Shown: positions 1-8,757 of the stretch, one piece after another
Position numbering within the stretch: the stretch's first letter is position 1
How the letters are laid out: each line of letters opens with the position of its first letter
Assembly: GCA_947475095.1 (NCBI GenBank)
Contig: CANJLG010000002.1
Coordinates: 62,001-126,000 of the forward strand
Source: Flavobacteriales bacterium
GTDB lineage: Bacteria > Bacteroidota > Bacteroidia > Flavobacteriales_D > Crocinitomicaceae
Reading direction: 5' to 3'
Length of the DNA: 64,000 nt
Program-made: the position numbers and the translations under genes
Notes under the pieces: generated by a model
The model's database searches: none
Told to the model about the DNA's origin: nothing
Seen by the model: only the letters and a program-made list of their open reading frames with translations

Positions 1-152
1 TTTTTTTTAGACAAGTTAAAAATGTTGTTTCCAAACTTTTTGGTCAACATATAATTTACGAAGCGAAATTAATAATTATTTTTTTTTAGGCAGAAGATTA
101 GTTACACAAAGTTCACTTACAGACTAAAAGGTAGAAAGAAGTAATTAATGGC

Positions 153-1409
153 CTAAACACTAACACTTAGCTCGTTGAAATCGTTGAAAAAATTAGGATA
201 CGATTTCGCTACACAGTCCACATTATCGATGATAATATCTGAAGTACTTATACAAGCTGCAATAGCGCCAGCCATCGAAATGCGATGATCATTATAGGTA
301 GCGATCGTTCCACCATGGACCTTTCCCTTACCTTCAATAAAGATGCTGTCCGCAACAATTCGATAATTCACCCCAAGAACGTTCAGCATCTTGACAATAC
401 TACGTTGACGATTTGATTCTTTATTATCCAAACGATGAAGCCCTATAATTTCACTCGTGCCCACTGCAGCACATGCCAAAATTGCTAGAGGAGGAAATAA
501 ATCTGGGCAGTGGGTGGCATTAAAAACAAATGGTCGTTTTTCATTTTGCTGCACCTTAATTTCATGCTCGTGAACTTCCACCATTGCACCAAAGTCACTT
601 AAGGCATCCAATATGCTTTTGTCTGCTTGAGTAGAAATAATCGACAATCCTTTCATTGTGATTTCACCTGAAATTGCCGCGCCTACCAAGTGATTCGCCG
701 CACCGCTCCAATCGCCTTCTATAATCATTTTTTGAGGAGACATCAGTTGATTGCCATTGACATAAAATGTGTTGTAATCTTCATGGCGCACACGTACGCC
801 GAAATCGCTCAAAACATCGAGGGTTAAATCAATGTAAGGCTTACTGCTTAATACTGTTACGTTCACTACACAATCAAAAGGTCTTTGAGAAAGTGCGATT
901 AATAGACCCGAAAGAAATTGAGAACTATCCGATGCATTCACAGACAAAGAAGTATTCGTAATTTCTCCCACAATTATGATAGGAAGAAATCCATTATTCG
1001 ATTCAACTTGCAAGCCTATTGCTCGCAATTGATCTACTAGTGAAACAACCGATCGTTGAAGCAAAGTGCCCTCACCCTGAAGAATCAATCGTTTGGCAAA
1101 GCCTAATCCAATCGTTGACATTAAGCGAAGCAACAAGCCTGACTCACCGCAAGACAACTCCAATTCATCCAGCCTACTAGCAGAAGATGTTGGAAGAATG
1201 ATTCCATTCTGAAAGGAAGCACCCAAAGCAGGCAAAAGACGAAGCGCAGCAGATACATCGTCGGAAGGATTATCAATTGAAAAATGTGTTTTTTCTTTCG
1301 CTAGAACGGCGCAAACAATAGCCCTTTGAAGGTAACTTTTGGATGGATTAGCCACCAGACTTCCTTGATACTTAAAAGGAAGAATTGTTTTATTCATGAT
1401 TTTTGTCAT
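153..1409 (-). CDS. aroA: 3-phosphoshikimate 1-carboxyvinyltransferase (EPSP synthase)
   Basis: Sixth step of the shikimate pathway: joins shikimate-3-phosphate and phosphoenolpyruvate to give EPSP in the cytosol. The N-terminal substrate site reads NPSKSYLQR (K24, S25, R29), followed by a Ser-Gln-Phe-Leu-Ser-Gly segment near residue 165, PDLFPPLA, a KESNR motif and YNDHRISMAG near the C-terminus, all in family order. At 418 aa it is of normal length. KESNR replaces the more common KE(S/T)DR; I believe this variant occurs in other Bacteroidota. The ORF start overlaps the upstream DAHP synthase gene by 20 bp; a second ATG four codons later (position 1397, MNKTILPF) would overlap by 8 bp and is equally plausible. 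The two genes are almost certainly co-transcribed. Confidence 0.95.
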   Translation of the reverse strand: MTKIMNKTILPFKYQGSLVANPSKSYLQRAIVCAVLAKEKTHFSIDNPSDDVSAALRLLPALGASFQNGIILPTSSASRLDELELSCGESGLLLRLMSTIGLGFAKRLILQGEGTLLQRSVVSLVDQLRAIGLQVESNNGFLPIIIVGEITNTSLSVNASDSSQFLSGLLIALSQRPFDCVVNVTVLSSKPYIDLTLDVLSDFGVRVRHEDYNTFYVNGNQLMSPQKMIIEGDWSGAANHLVGAAISGEITMKGLSIISTQADKSILDALSDFGAMVEVHEHEIKVQQNEKRPFVFNATHCPDLFPPLAILACAAVGTSEIIGLHRLDNKESNRQRSIVKMLNVLGVNYRIVADSIFIEGKGKVHGGTIATYNDHRISMAGAIAACISTSDIIIDNVDCVAKSYPNFFNDFNELSVSV

Positions 1410-2433
1410 TCAAAATTTGCGACTGAATATGAATTGATTCCTGATGAATAAGCTTAAACAATTGCGTTGAGAATTCTTTGGAGAGGTTAAGCTTAACTGC
1501 TTTATCGACATTACTTACAAGTAACTCTTCCCATCGAGCTTTCTGCAAGATTGCTAAATTATGTTCTTTCTTAAATTTACCAATCAATCCAGAAGTAAAC
1601 ATTCTTTCGGTCAACAAATGAATAATAGCCTCATCCATTGCATTAATTTTCGCTCTAAACTCCAATAATTCTGCCTCCTCAATTTCCCTTCTATCCCTGA
1701 AATGCAATTTTTCCAAAAGCGCCGATAATTCCGCCGGCGAAACTTGTTGTTTAGCATCTGTCCATGCTTCTCGCGGATTACAATGAGTTTCAAGCATTAA
1801 GCCATCATATTTCAAATCAATTGCTTTCTGGGCAACTTCCAACAACATGGAGGCATCGCCTGTGATATGAGAGGGATCGCACAGAAGTGGTAGTTGAGGC
1901 AATTCCTGTTTTAAATCGATTGGAATTTGCCAATTAGGGTTATTGCGGTATTTTGCGATTTCATAAACGGAAAATCCACGATGAATAGCGGAGACATTAA
2001 CTACCCCAACGTTATAAAGTCGCTCAATAGCGCCAACCCATAATTTTAAATCGGGATTAATCGGATTTTTCACCATGATAGGCATGTCAACGCCTCTTAG
2101 CGCATCGGCAATCTCTTGAACAGAAAAAGGATTTGTGGTGGTGCGAGCTCCAATCCAGAGCATATCAAAACCTGCAGACAAGGCTAATTCGACATGTTGG
2201 GAGGTTGCCACTTCCGTACAAATTTTTAATCCATACGTCGCTTTGGCTTCTTTCATCCATTCTAAAGCTGGATTTCCCGATCCTTCAAACTCGCCTGGTC
2301 TGGTACGTGGCTTCCAAATGCCTGCCCGAAAATAGCTTGGCTGAAGCGACACTAATCCTTTTGCCGTTTCCATAACTTGCTCACGTGTTTCAGCACTGCA
2401 AGGACCTGCAATTAATTGCCATTTTGAATTCAT
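1390..2433 (-). CDS. bifunctional 3-deoxy-7-phosphoheptulonate synthase / chorismate mutase
   Basis: Fusion of the first shikimate-pathway enzyme with chorismate mutase, which leads to Phe and Tyr. Residues about 5-245 form a KDO8P-synthase-like DAHP synthase barrel (IAGPCSAETREQ, KPRTRPGEFEG, LLCDPSHITGD). Residues about 255-345 are an AroQ-type helical chorismate mutase (FRAKINAMDEAIIHLLTERM, then IGKFKKEHNL). The 347-aa length fits the Bacteroidota fusion type. In this family the mutase domain is known to be involved in control of the synthase; no leader peptide or attenuator is seen upstream. It overlaps aroA downstream, so this is a two-gene aromatic operon; aroC lies separately at 55.6 kb. 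Confidence 0.95.
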   Translation of the reverse strand: MNSKWQLIAGPCSAETREQVMETAKGLVSLQPSYFRAGIWKPRTRPGEFEGSGNPALEWMKEAKATYGLKICTEVATSQHVELALSAGFDMLWIGARTTTNPFSVQEIADALRGVDMPIMVKNPINPDLKLWVGAIERLYNVGVVNVSAIHRGFSVYEIAKYRNNPNWQIPIDLKQELPQLPLLCDPSHITGDASMLLEVAQKAIDLKYDGLMLETHCNPREAWTDAKQQVSPAELSALLEKLHFRDRREIEEAELLEFRAKINAMDEAIIHLLTERMFTSGLIGKFKKEHNLAILQKARWEELLVSNVDKAVKLNLSKEFSTQLFKLIHQESIHIQSQILNDKNHE

Positions 2434-2485
2434 ACTGAATACCTTTAGCTTAAAAACAAAGAAGCGTAACTTAAGTTTTCACCAA

Positions 2486-4039
2486 TTATTTAGCGTAATT
2501 CACGGATCGTTTTTCACGGATAACCGTTACTTTAACTTGCCCAGGATATGTCATTTCGGTTTGAATACGTTGCGAAATAGTAAAGGACAATTCTTCAGAT
2601 TTTTGGTCTGTTACTTTTTCTGCTTCCACCAACACGCGTAATTCCCTACCAGCTTGAATAGCATAAGCACTGCTTACACCTTCGTACGAAAGCGCTAAAT
2701 TCTCGAGTTCTTTTATTCGCTTAATGTAAGTTTCAACTATTTCACGTCTAGCTCCCGGTCTAGCTCCCGAAATAGCATCACAAACTTGCACGATAGGCGA
2801 AATAAGGGTGGTCATTTCAATTTCATCGTGATGCGCACCAATAGCATTAAGCACCTCACCTTTCTCTCCGAATTTCTCAGCGACTTTCATCCCAAGAATA
2901 GCATGTGGTAATTCCGGCTCTTCATCGGGAACTTTTCCAATATCATGCAAAAGTCCAGCCCGTTTGGCCAATTTAACATTAAGACCAAGCTCTGCAGCCA
3001 TAATAGCACAGAGGTTAGCAACTTCGCGAGAGTGTTGCAACAAGTTTTGCCCATAAGATGAGCGAAACTTCATTCTTCCTACCATTCGCATTAACTCAGG
3101 ATGCAATCCGTGAATACCTAAATCGATGCATGTTCTCCGTCCGGTTTCGGCAATTTCCTCGTCCAATTGCTTCTTCGTTTTAGCAACAACCTCTTCAATT
3201 CTAGCAGGGTGAATTCGGCCATCAGAAACCAATTGATGCAAAGCAAGGCGAGCAATTTCCCTTCTTACAGGATCAAAACACGATAAAATAATTGCTTCTG
3301 GCGTATCATCCACAATAATTTCTACTCCAGTGGCTGCTTCAAGGGCGCGAATATTTCTTCCTTCACGTCCAATAATTCGACCTTTAACCTCATCAGATTC
3401 AATATTAAAGACAGAGACAGCATTCTCAACAGCTTGCTCCGTTGCTACGCGTTGAATAGTTTGAATGACTATTTTTCTAGCTTCGCGATTGGCATTTAAT
3501 TTTGCTTCTTCAGTTATTTCTTTTATTTGAGCCATTGCACCAGTTCTTGCCTCATCAGTCAATGCTTCCATTAACATTTTCTTTGCATCATCGGGTTGCA
3601 TCCCACTAATTTTAGAAAGTTCAGCAACGCGCTTGCTTTGAATTTTATCAAGCTCCTGCATACGGATCGCTAAGCCCTGGAACTTAGCATCAAAATCCTG
3701 TTGCAGGCCTTCCGTGACTTTTTCTTTACGGCCAAGATCCTCTAATTTTTGATCAATGTTTTTCTCTTTAGCACGCGCACGGTCTTCATTTGACTGCAGC
3801 TTCCTTTCGCGGTCTTTGATCGCCACCTCATGCTCTTCTTTTAGGCGCAAGAAATTTTCTTTGGCCTGAAGCATTTTTTCCTTTTTAATGTTTTCAGCTA
3901 GTAGCTCTGCCTCTTTAATCAGTCCTTCACTTTTGGATTTAACCAAAACTTTTTGAACGAAAAAAGTTGCTGTGCCACCACCGACTAAACCCAATACAAT
4001 CCATAGCACTTCCATTTCAACTAATGTTAATTTAATCAT
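2486..4039 (-). CDS. rny: ribonuclease Y
   Basis: Membrane-anchored endoribonuclease that starts mRNA turnover. Order of parts: a transmembrane segment at about residues 10-30 ([18 protein letters not shown]), a long charged coiled coil to about residue 200, a KH RNA-binding domain ([19 protein letters not shown]) and an HD phosphohydrolase domain with LLHDIGK. Total length 517 aa matches the family. The listed start gives [12 protein letters not shown]; an internal ATG at 4015 (MEVLWIV) would place the membrane segment right at the N-terminus and may be the real start. It lies 30 bp after zapA in an apparent three-gene operon with the coiled-coil gene. Confidence 0.95.
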   Translation of the reverse strand: MIKLTLVEMEVLWIVLGLVGGGTATFFVQKVLVKSKSEGLIKEAELLAENIKKEKMLQAKENFLRLKEEHEVAIKDRERKLQSNEDRARAKEKNIDQKLEDLGRKEKVTEGLQQDFDAKFQGLAIRMQELDKIQSKRVAELSKISGMQPDDAKKMLMEALTDEARTGAMAQIKEITEEAKLNANREARKIVIQTIQRVATEQAVENAVSVFNIESDEVKGRIIGREGRNIRALEAATGVEIIVDDTPEAIILSCFDPVRREIARLALHQLVSDGRIHPARIEEVVAKTKKQLDEEIAETGRRTCIDLGIHGLHPELMRMVGRMKFRSSYGQNLLQHSREVANLCAIMAAELGLNVKLAKRAGLLHDIGKVPDEEPELPHAILGMKVAEKFGEKGEVLNAIGAHHDEIEMTTLISPIVQVCDAISGARPGARREIVETYIKRIKELENLALSYEGVSSAYAIQAGRELRVLVEAEKVTDQKSEELSFTISQRIQTEMTYPGQVKVTVIREKRSVNYAK

Positions 4040-4069
4040 TAATACTACAAGTTGGCCGGTGGTAAGGTC

Positions 4070-4363
4070 TTAGTCGAGTTGATTCAACTCTTCCGTGAAA
4101 TCATGTAACGCTCGTTCTATCGAGGAATAATCAGCTGGTACAATTTCCTTTTCTATTTTATTAGAAGCCCCTTTCAACATAAATTGAAGGGAAGACATTG
4201 CCAATAAATCCTGAGAATCACTTATTGAGTAATTCGTTTTTAATAGATTTATTGCCTTATTAATATCTTCGGCGGCCTTCATTACTTTTTTCTCCTCCCC
4301 TTCTTGAACGGTGAGTGGATAAGTACGTCCAGCTATTTCGACTTTTAAAGAAATTTTACCCAT
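4070..4363 (-). CDS. zapA: cell division protein ZapA
   Basis: Small FtsZ-ring stabiliser (97 aa). The N-terminal half (VEIAGRTYPLTVQEGEEKKV) is the ZapA-type beta-rich head, and the C-terminal half is a coiled-coil helix (SNKIEKEIVPADYSSIERAL). In family members this protein bundles FtsZ filaments at midcell. It starts 3 bp after the stop of the upstream coiled-coil gene and is followed by rny. The spacing leaves no room for a 6S RNA gene, which accompanies zapA in some proteobacteria. Assignment rests on the head motif, size and gene order. Confidence 0.85.
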   Translation of the reverse strand: MGKISLKVEIAGRTYPLTVQEGEEKKVMKAAEDINKAINLLKTNYSISDSQDLLAMSSLQFMLKGASNKIEKEIVPADYSSIERALHDFTEELNQLD

Positions 4364-4366
4364 TTC

Positions 4367-4678
4367 TTATTTTTTTAGCGCAGCTATACAAATTTCTATT
4401 TCCTTAACCAATTCGTCAATTTGCTCATTGCTTCTCCCTTGAGAAAGCACTGAACCATTATCAACTTGTTTATTGATTGCTTCTCTTTCAGACCTTTCTT
4501 TTTGCAACTTTTCTTCCAACGATTCATTCCGCTCTTTCGATTGGTGTAAATCCGATTGAAGTTGTTTTATTTCCATATTCAAAGTGTCAATTTCCTTTTT
4601 AGCGCTGCTTAAGTTTTGATGGATTCCCATAAACTTAGTTCGCAAAAGAGAAATGCTTTTTTGAATTTGATCTGTCAT
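4367..4678 (-). CDS. small coiled-coil protein upstream of zapA
   Basis: A 103-aa, highly charged protein starting MTDQIQKSISLLRTKF, predicted to be almost entirely coiled coil (heptad-like LNMEIKQLQSDLHQSKERN), with no signal peptide or membrane segment. The ORF track begins at an upstream TTG (4687), but the ATG at 4678 lies 16 bases below a good TAnnTTTG element and is preferred. It is the first gene of the operon with zapA and rny, so a role beside ZapA in the division ring, analogous to ZapB, is a reasonable inference. I cannot assign it to a named family. Confidence 0.75.
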   Translation of the reverse strand: MTDQIQKSISLLRTKFMGIHQNLSSAKKEIDTLNMEIKQLQSDLHQSKERNESLEEKLQKERSEREAINKQVDNGSVLSQGRSNEQIDELVKEIEICIAALKK

Positions 4679-4694
4679 TTTCAGCAACTTTCTA

Positions 4695-4702
4695 CAAAGT
4701 TA
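4695..4702 (-). promoter_or_regulatory. promoter for the coiled-coil/zapA/rny operon
   Basis: On the minus strand the sequence reads TTG, 18 bases, TAACTTTG. This matches the Bacteroidota vegetative consensus (TTG near -33, TAnnTTTG near -7), with spacing inside the usual range. The ATG follows 16 bases after the element. Confidence 0.65.
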
Positions 4703-4758
4703 ATATACATTAGTTGATAACAATAAAATTAGGCAGGTATTTTTTTTTTTTGAATACT

Positions 4759-4766
4759 TACCTTTG
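4759..4766 (+). promoter_or_regulatory. TAnnTTTG promoter element abutting the M23 gene start
   Basis: TACCTTTG is a full match to TAnnTTTG and ends only 3 bases before the ATG at 4770, which predicts a leaderless mRNA. No clear -33 TTG is seen at the right distance. Confidence 0.5.
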
Positions 4767-4769
4767 AAT

Positions 4770-6470
4770 ATGAAAAAAATAAAGGTTCTTTTTGTTATAA
4801 CCCTACTCAATTCCTATTCAATATTTTGGTCACAAGTTAACAAAACAACTTACCACTCACCCCTTAGTATTCCGTTAAAATTGTCAGCATCTTTTGGTGA
4901 TCTTAGGCCCAATCATTTCCATATGGGAGTGGATTTTAGTACGGGTGGAAAAGTTGGATTATCGCTCTTTTCAATCGAACAAGGGTATGTGTCGCGCATC
5001 AAAATAACACCCCTAGGATATGGAAGAGTCATCTACGTCGATCACCCGAATGGTGTGACCAGCGTATATGCTCATTGCTCAGGATTTGAAAAGTCCATTC
5101 AAAAAATAATATTAGCGTATCAAGAAAAAAACCAACTTAACGAGGTAGACATAACTTTTACATCCGGTGAAATTCCAGTAACTAAAGGACAGCTTATTGC
5201 CTATTCGGGGAATTCGGGGAATTCATCCGGACCACATTTACATTTTGAATTACGCGACACGAAATCCGAAAAAGCCTTGCATCCATTGGTTCATGGTTTT
5301 GACATAAGCGATATACATGCTCCCATTCCGAGTAAAATTTACCTTTACCCCATCGACCAAAATGGCTATTACCTCAACCAAAAAAAAATCAGCATTGCAG
5401 TTGTCAAGAGTGGCGAAAATTATTCAATAAAAACCGGCAAAATTGTCTTGACAAGTGACTTTATGGAAGGAACCGATCGAGTGTTAATTGGCGTAGAAGG
5501 AACGGATAAAATCGGAGTAGATTTAAGTGTATGTGGCTTATTTGAAAACGAACTAATTGCGGGAGAGAATAGCATTTTCCATAGTAGGATAGATACTGTT
5601 TCATTTGACCATAATAAATTAATCAATGATTACTGCGATTACGCTGAATACAAACGCAACAAAAAGAAGATTCATAAATTAATTCATAAATCGTCGAATC
5701 ATTTGGATATTTATAAATCAGCCCCCTTGCAAACGATTCGATTAAAAGGAAACGATTCGATTCCTGTAGTAATAAAATTAACTGATGCAAAGCAGAATAC
5801 TTCCACACTCAATTTTGAAATGGTTTTTCGAAAAGAATTAGGAACGATAGATTCTAACTCGAAACCGAGTGCTCTTTTTTTATTGCCAGATTCTTCCTAT
5901 TACTTTGAAGAAGCAGGAAATGCAATCCGTTTTAAACCACATGCACTATTTGAACCCGTTTTGAAGACACTTCTGATAACGAAAGATAAAATTCAACTCG
6001 GTACAGCCATTACGCCAATTTATTATGGAGCAAGTGTTTCAATGAGGCCTATCGAATCTACACCAATTGACAAACAATACATTTATTTACTAGGGGAAAA
6101 AGAACAAAAAGAAGCCCTTAAAACGCAAGTTATCGATGGTAAATTAGAGGCTGAAATTACTTCCTTAGGAACCTTTAAAGTTAGCGCAGATCTTACTGCC
6201 CCGACTATTTTGCCACATAATTTTTCAGCTTCCGATACGAGTATAGCTAAAAGTGCCATTCAATGGAAAGTTGACGATTTAAAAACCTCCATTAGCAACT
6301 ATAACTTATTTATTGATGGAAAATGGAAAGTCATTGAATATGACAAAAAAAATAAGCTCATCAGCTGTGTATTTGAACCACTAGAAAATGGCCTTATGAA
6401 TTTTCAGTTAATCCTCAAGGATGTTTGTGGAAACGAGGCAGTTTGGACCAAGAATATTCGTGTGAACTAA
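4770..6470 (+). CDS. secreted M23 family metallopeptidase
   Basis: Probable zinc endopeptidase (566 aa) acting on peptidoglycan cross-links in the periplasm. A signal peptide (MKKIKVLFVITLLNSYSIFW) precedes the catalytic domain. Zinc ligands are seen in NHFHMGVDFS (H-x3-D) near residue 52 and GPHLHFEL near residue 158; LGYGRVIYVDHPNG is also typical of the LytM/M23 fold. The remaining 380 residues form a beta-rich region I cannot name. The ORF track starts at TTG 4764; the ATG at 4770 is chosen because the TTG lies inside the promoter element. It is a single gene, convergent with tsaB with stops overlapping by 4 bp. Confidence 0.88.
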   Translation: MKKIKVLFVITLLNSYSIFWSQVNKTTYHSPLSIPLKLSASFGDLRPNHFHMGVDFSTGGKVGLSLFSIEQGYVSRIKITPLGYGRVIYVDHPNGVTSVYAHCSGFEKSIQKIILAYQEKNQLNEVDITFTSGEIPVTKGQLIAYSGNSGNSSGPHLHFELRDTKSEKALHPLVHGFDISDIHAPIPSKIYLYPIDQNGYYLNQKKISIAVVKSGENYSIKTGKIVLTSDFMEGTDRVLIGVEGTDKIGVDLSVCGLFENELIAGENSIFHSRIDTVSFDHNKLINDYCDYAEYKRNKKKIHKLIHKSSNHLDIYKSAPLQTIRLKGNDSIPVVIKLTDAKQNTSTLNFEMVFRKELGTIDSNSKPSALFLLPDSSYYFEEAGNAIRFKPHALFEPVLKTLLITKDKIQLGTAITPIYYGASVSMRPIESTPIDKQYIYLLGEKEQKEALKTQVIDGKLEAEITSLGTFKVSADLTAPTILPHNFSASDTSIAKSAIQWKVDDLKTSISNYNLFIDGKWKVIEYDKKNKLISCVFEPLENGLMNFQLILKDVCGNEAVWTKNIRVN

Positions 6471-7126
6471 TTCGAATGAAATTCCTTCCCATAATTTGGA
6501 ACAAAAGAAGCTAGGTCCTCAAAATCACCCAAATTATATTTCTGATAAGCAAATTCGATTTGCCCCAATGCTGAGGGTAAAATCGTATCGTCAAACTCAA
6601 CATTTCTTTCTTCCCATAAAGTTTTAACTTTCCTTGCTCCATCTCCTACAGCAAGGAAAGGCTCGAATGTTGATCCTGTTAATTCATCTAGAATTTCGGG
6701 ACCTACCGGTTTTAATTCAGTCATGTTTTCATCCACTAGTTGACTAAACACTTCCATGCGCCTTGCATCAAATAAAGCATAAATAGTGCTTTTCGGGTGC
6801 TTTTGCTTTGCAAGAACAATCAACGAATAAAGCGATGGAATGGCAATCAAGGGAATAGAAAGGCCAAAACACAATCCTTTTGCTGTGGATGCTCCAATTC
6901 TCAATCCTGTATACGATCCTGGTCCAGAAGATATTGAAACAGCCACGACTTGACTCAATTCAATAGTTGCCTCAGAAAGCACATCAATAATATACGTGCT
7001 TAAGGCTTCGCCATGAATAAATTGATCATCATTGGATTCTTTGAACGAAATTAATTTGCCATTTAAAGACAAGGCAACAGAGCAAACCTTGGTTGCCGTT
7101 TCCAGATGAAGGATATAGTCCGTCAT
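6467..7126 (-). CDS. tsaB: tRNA threonylcarbamoyladenosine biosynthesis protein TsaB
   Basis: Cytosolic ASKHA-fold partner of TsaD and TsaE in t6A37 tRNA modification. The 219-aa protein opens with ILHLETATKVCSVAL and contains the family signature SSGPGSYTGLRIGASTAKGL at about residues 67-86. The C-terminal part is shorter and less conserved, as usual for TsaB compared with TsaD. It is coupled to the upstream response regulator gene through an ATGA overlap, so both come from one transcript. tsaD and tsaE are not in the window. Confidence 0.92.
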   Translation of the reverse strand: MTDYILHLETATKVCSVALSLNGKLISFKESNDDQFIHGEALSTYIIDVLSEATIELSQVVAVSISSGPGSYTGLRIGASTAKGLCFGLSIPLIAIPSLYSLIVLAKQKHPKSTIYALFDARRMEVFSQLVDENMTELKPVGPEILDELTGSTFEPFLAVGDGARKVKTLWEERNVEFDDTILPSALGQIEFAYQKYNLGDFEDLASFVPNYGKEFHSN

Positions 7127-7812
7127 TCTATTATCTCCAATTTGAAACCAACACCATGAATATTTGATAAAACAATCCGATCGTCATCCTTTAGATATTT
7201 TCTCAGCTTTGTAATAAAAACATCTAAACTTCGACCTACAAAATAATCATTTTGACCCCAAACAGCATTTAATATAACTTCTCGAGGCAATACTTGCCCA
7301 TTGAATTTAAATAGCAACTTTAAAATTTGAGCTTCTTTTTTAGTCAGTGATTTTTTACTATTTTGAATCGTTAAGCATAAATTTTCGGTGTCGAACACAT
7401 AATGACCAATCGATATTATTTTATCCTCGGGCTTATCTACTTTGATATTCACACGACGTAAAAGTGCTTTTATACGCAATTGCAATTCTTCCACACTAAA
7501 AGGCTTGGTTAAATAGTCATCACCACCAGACTTAAATCCTTGAACCTTATCTTCCGTCATTGTTTTTGCTGTTAAAAACAGTATCGGGATTTCACTATTG
7601 ATTTTTCTAATATCACTAGCCAGGGTGAAACCATCTTTTTTAGGCATCATAACATCAAAAATGCAGAGGTGAAATTGTTTTTCATTAAAGCGCTTCAAAG
7701 CATCCGAGCCATCTGTGGCAAGAGTAACCCTATAACCATCTAGTTTTAGCTGATCGACAATAACAAATCCTAAACTAAAATCATCTTCTGCTAAGAGTAT
7801 ATTTATTTCCAT
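7123..7812 (-). CDS. OmpR-family response regulator (RprY-like)
   Basis: A 229-aa DNA-binding response regulator. The receiver domain has the acidic pocket EDD (residues 9-11), phospho-acceptor D53 in CIFDVMMPKKDG and K103 in LTKPFS. The C-terminal half is a winged-helix output domain (PREVILNAVWG, then SLDVFITKLRKYL). Its receiver resembles RprY of Bacteroides as I remember it. No histidine kinase gene lies in the window, so its partner is elsewhere. Its stop overlaps the tsaB start by 4 bp. No TAnnTTTG match was found in the 205-bp gap upstream. Confidence 0.9.
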   Translation of the reverse strand: MEINILLAEDDFSLGFVIVDQLKLDGYRVTLATDGSDALKRFNEKQFHLCIFDVMMPKKDGFTLASDIRKINSEIPILFLTAKTMTEDKVQGFKSGGDDYLTKPFSVEELQLRIKALLRRVNIKVDKPEDKIISIGHYVFDTENLCLTIQNSKKSLTKKEAQILKLLFKFNGQVLPREVILNAVWGQNDYFVGRSLDVFITKLRKYLKDDDRIVLSNIHGVGFKLEIIE

Positions 7813-8017
7813 GTCTTACTGTTTTTTACCTTCTAACATTGGCAAGGTTGTGATTTTCGTTTGTATAATTTGCTAAAAATACAAAAGGAGCATTAAAAGT
7901 AACGAATTTATTCATAAATGAGCCTGAGTAAAAGGACAATATAAAAAATCTACTAAGTATTCTTTGTTGTTTTTTTTTTAAATATTAATAAAGAAACTTC
8001 GTACTTTCGTATAAGTT

Positions 8018-8695
8018 ATGGCAAAGATATTAATCGTCGATGACGAAGAAGACATAAGAGAATTACTCATGTATAATCTCAAGCGAGAAGGACATGAGGT
8101 AAGCTGTGCCGAAAATGGTATAGCAGCGCTTGCTCAGGTTAAAATCGGCAAGCCAGATTTAATTATTTTGGATGTAATGATGCCGCAAATGGATGGCATT
8201 GAATTTTGTGAGCGGATAAAAGCCGATCTTGAGAATCAACATATTCTCATTTGTTTTCTAACAGCCCGCAGTGAGGATTACAGTCAAATAGCAGGATTAG
8301 AATCGGGTGGAGATGATTACGTTACGAAACCGATAAAGCCAAAAGTCTTAATAAGTCGTATTAACGCTTTATTGCGACGTAATTTTAAACCTGAAGTAAA
8401 AACAAGCCACCTTAATTTTTTGATAGATCGGGAACGTTATCTGATTTTAAAAAACAATGTGGAAATTCATTTCCCCCGCAAAGAATTTGAATTATTAGCA
8501 CTTTTGGCTTCCAAACCGAATACTGTTTTTAAGCGTGAGTTTATTCTAAATAGCGTTTGGGGATCAGATATCATTGTAGGCGACCGCACCATTGATGTAC
8601 ACATTCGAAAAATCAGAGAGAAAATTGGTAATCATATGATTTCTACCGTAAAGGGAGTCGGTTATAAGTTTCATGATAATGAGGAAGAAATTTAA
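8018..8695 (+). CDS. OmpR/PhoB-family response regulator
   Basis: A 225-aa orphan response regulator: receiver with DDEED at residues 8-12, phospho-acceptor D52 (LDVMMPQMDG) and K104 (VTKPIK), then a winged-helix domain ending in RTIDVHIRKIREKI and STVKGVGYKF. It resembles PhoB-type regulators that pair with a downstream sensor kinase, but the next gene is a secreted VWD protein and no kinase is visible. It is transcribed away from the RprY-like regulator. A near-consensus element TACTTTCG lies about 8 bases before the ATG. Target genes cannot be inferred. Confidence 0.9.
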   Translation: MAKILIVDDEEDIRELLMYNLKREGHEVSCAENGIAALAQVKIGKPDLIILDVMMPQMDGIEFCERIKADLENQHILICFLTARSEDYSQIAGLESGGDDYVTKPIKPKVLISRINALLRRNFKPEVKTSHLNFLIDRERYLILKNNVEIHFPRKEFELLALLASKPNTVFKREFILNSVWGSDIIVGDRTIDVHIRKIREKIGNHMISTVKGVGYKFHDNEEEI

Positions 8696-8757
8696 CGAAA
8701 AGAAGAGAACCTTAAAACTTTAGAAAAGCCATAAATTCAACTTTAAATATCCCAAAA

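Noticed and set aside
1-152. Gene at the left edge
   Set aside because: AT-rich noncoding sequence; no open frame with coding character, no tRNA and no clear terminator hairpin.
2133-2375. Plus-strand ORFs inside the DAHP synthase gene (2133-2375, 2135-2335)
   Set aside because: Antisense shadows of a well-conserved enzyme; no family resemblance, no promoter and no coding-like composition. The same applies to other short antisense ORFs in the track.
4016-4069. 6S RNA gene near zapA as in some other bacteria
   Set aside because: Only about 30-54 bp separate zapA and rny, far too short.
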